A stretch of 5,034 bases of DNA, taken from the NCBI GenBank assembly GCA_034189725.1, contig JAXHUK010000089.1, positions 1 through 5,034 on the forward strand, in the 5' to 3' direction. How positions within the stretch are numbered: the first letter of the stretch is position 1; the number at the start of each line of letters is the position of its first letter. Below, piece after piece: positions 4,745-5,034 of this stretch. Made by a program: the position numbers and the translations under genes. Source of the DNA: JAXHUK01 sp034189725. Its GTDB lineage: Bacteria > Chloroflexota > Dehalococcoidia > SZUA-161. Below the pieces are notes generated by a model. It worked only from the letters and a program-made list of their open reading frames with translations, made no database searches and had not been told where the DNA came from.

Positions 4745-5034
4745 TTACATCTTCAGATAACTATGGGCATAAAGCGTCTCATTCTGCATAACCCTGATCG
4801 TCTTGACTATATCACTGACTTCGGGATCGCTCATATCGGCACTGGTGGTATCGAACTGATCCATGGCTTCATACGTGTCATAGAGAGTGACGTAGAGCTT
4901 ACCCTTAGCCGTTGATTCATCCCTGGTCTTGACGATGTTCAGCACTTCCATTACCTCATCGTCAAGGGTATCGATGATTGCAGAATCAAGACCAGCTCCC
5001 ATCATCATAACCAGGAACACCCTGTTGAGCATAG
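4745..5034 (-). CDS. Methyltetrahydrofolate:corrinoid methyltransferase (AcsE/pterin-binding family), 5' end missing
   Basis: Only the last 95 complete codons are present. The frame is open at the right edge, so the ATG at 5032 is probably internal. The stretch NRVFLVMMMGAGLDSAIIDTLDDEVMEVL (visible in 4942-5026, starting a few residues after the edge) matches the C-terminal strand and helix of the pterin-binding TIM barrel in methyltetrahydrofolate:corrinoid/iron-sulfur protein methyltransferases. There the AGLD-AI-DPLD-type motif closes the barrel. The usual role is moving the methyl group of methyl-tetrahydrofolate to a corrinoid protein, in the Wood-Ljungdahl pathway or in related methyl-transfer systems. 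The closing motif is followed by roughly 60 residues, more than the short tail I would expect from AcsE, with acidic DTLDD and DTTSADMSDPEV segments. The corrinoid partner and the N-terminal pterin site are outside the window. The gene is separated from the next one by 339 bases with a terminator-like palindrome, so it likely belongs to another transcript. Confidence 0.8.
   Translation of the reverse strand, partial: MLNRVFLVMMMGAGLDSAIIDTLDDEVMEVLNIVKTRDESTAKGKLYVTLYDTYEAMDQFDTTSADMSDPEVSDIVKTIRVMQNETLYAHSYLKM

Noticed and set aside
1..5034. CRISPR array, tRNA, rRNA, transposase or phage genes
   Set aside because: No regularly spaced direct repeats, cloverleaf sequences, rRNA-like stretches or mobile-element protein motifs were seen on either strand.

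Overview
This window looks like part of the chromosome of an anaerobic, uncultured-type bacterium of moderate GC. A Chloroflexota/Dehalococcoidia-like genome is my best guess. That guess rests on three things: a corrinoid-dependent methyltetrahydrofolate methyltransferase (Wood-Ljungdahl type C1 metabolism), a combination of families frequent in such genomes (DUF3795, a prenyltransferase/squalene-oxidase-repeat-like protein, a Dph6-like ATP pyrophosphatase), and two GC-rich palindromic repeats. No rRNA, tRNA or phylogenetic marker is present, so taxonomy stays tentative.

All seven supported genes lie on the minus strand, so the reading order is from high to low coordinates. At the right edge is the 3' end of a methyltetrahydrofolate:corrinoid methyltransferase gene (4745-5034). 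It is followed by a gene-free stretch of about 340 bases carrying a palindromic repeat that could end its transcript. Next come a small glycine-rich four-helix membrane protein (3926-4405), a Dph6/ATP_bind_4 family ATP pyrophosphatase (3133-3825), a canonical radical SAM enzyme with extra C-terminal cysteines (2116-3048), a cysteine-rich DUF3795 protein (1694-2029), a class I SAM-dependent methyltransferase (805-1611) and the 5' part of an alpha/alpha-toroid prenyltransferase-like protein (2-784, running off the left edge).

The last six genes are co-directional. Gaps are about 100, 84, 86, 82 and 20 bases, and most genes have their own Shine-Dalgarno sequence. They could form one transcription unit, but only the last pair is as tight as a classical operon. 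Two start sites were moved inward from the longest possible ORF: the methyltransferase to 1611 and the DUF3795 protein to 2029. Both choices rest on ribosome binding sites, and for the methyltransferase also on the removal of an overlap with a repeat.

The most interesting points are two. First, three chemistries are adjacent: radical SAM, SAM methyl transfer and ATP-dependent amide-forming (Dph6-like). This is functionally reminiscent of diphthamide synthesis but built from different enzyme families. Second, there is a pair of related palindromic repeats in opposite orientation, one of which provides the stop codon of the DUF3795 gene. No mobile-element gene, CRISPR array, tRNA or rRNA was seen.
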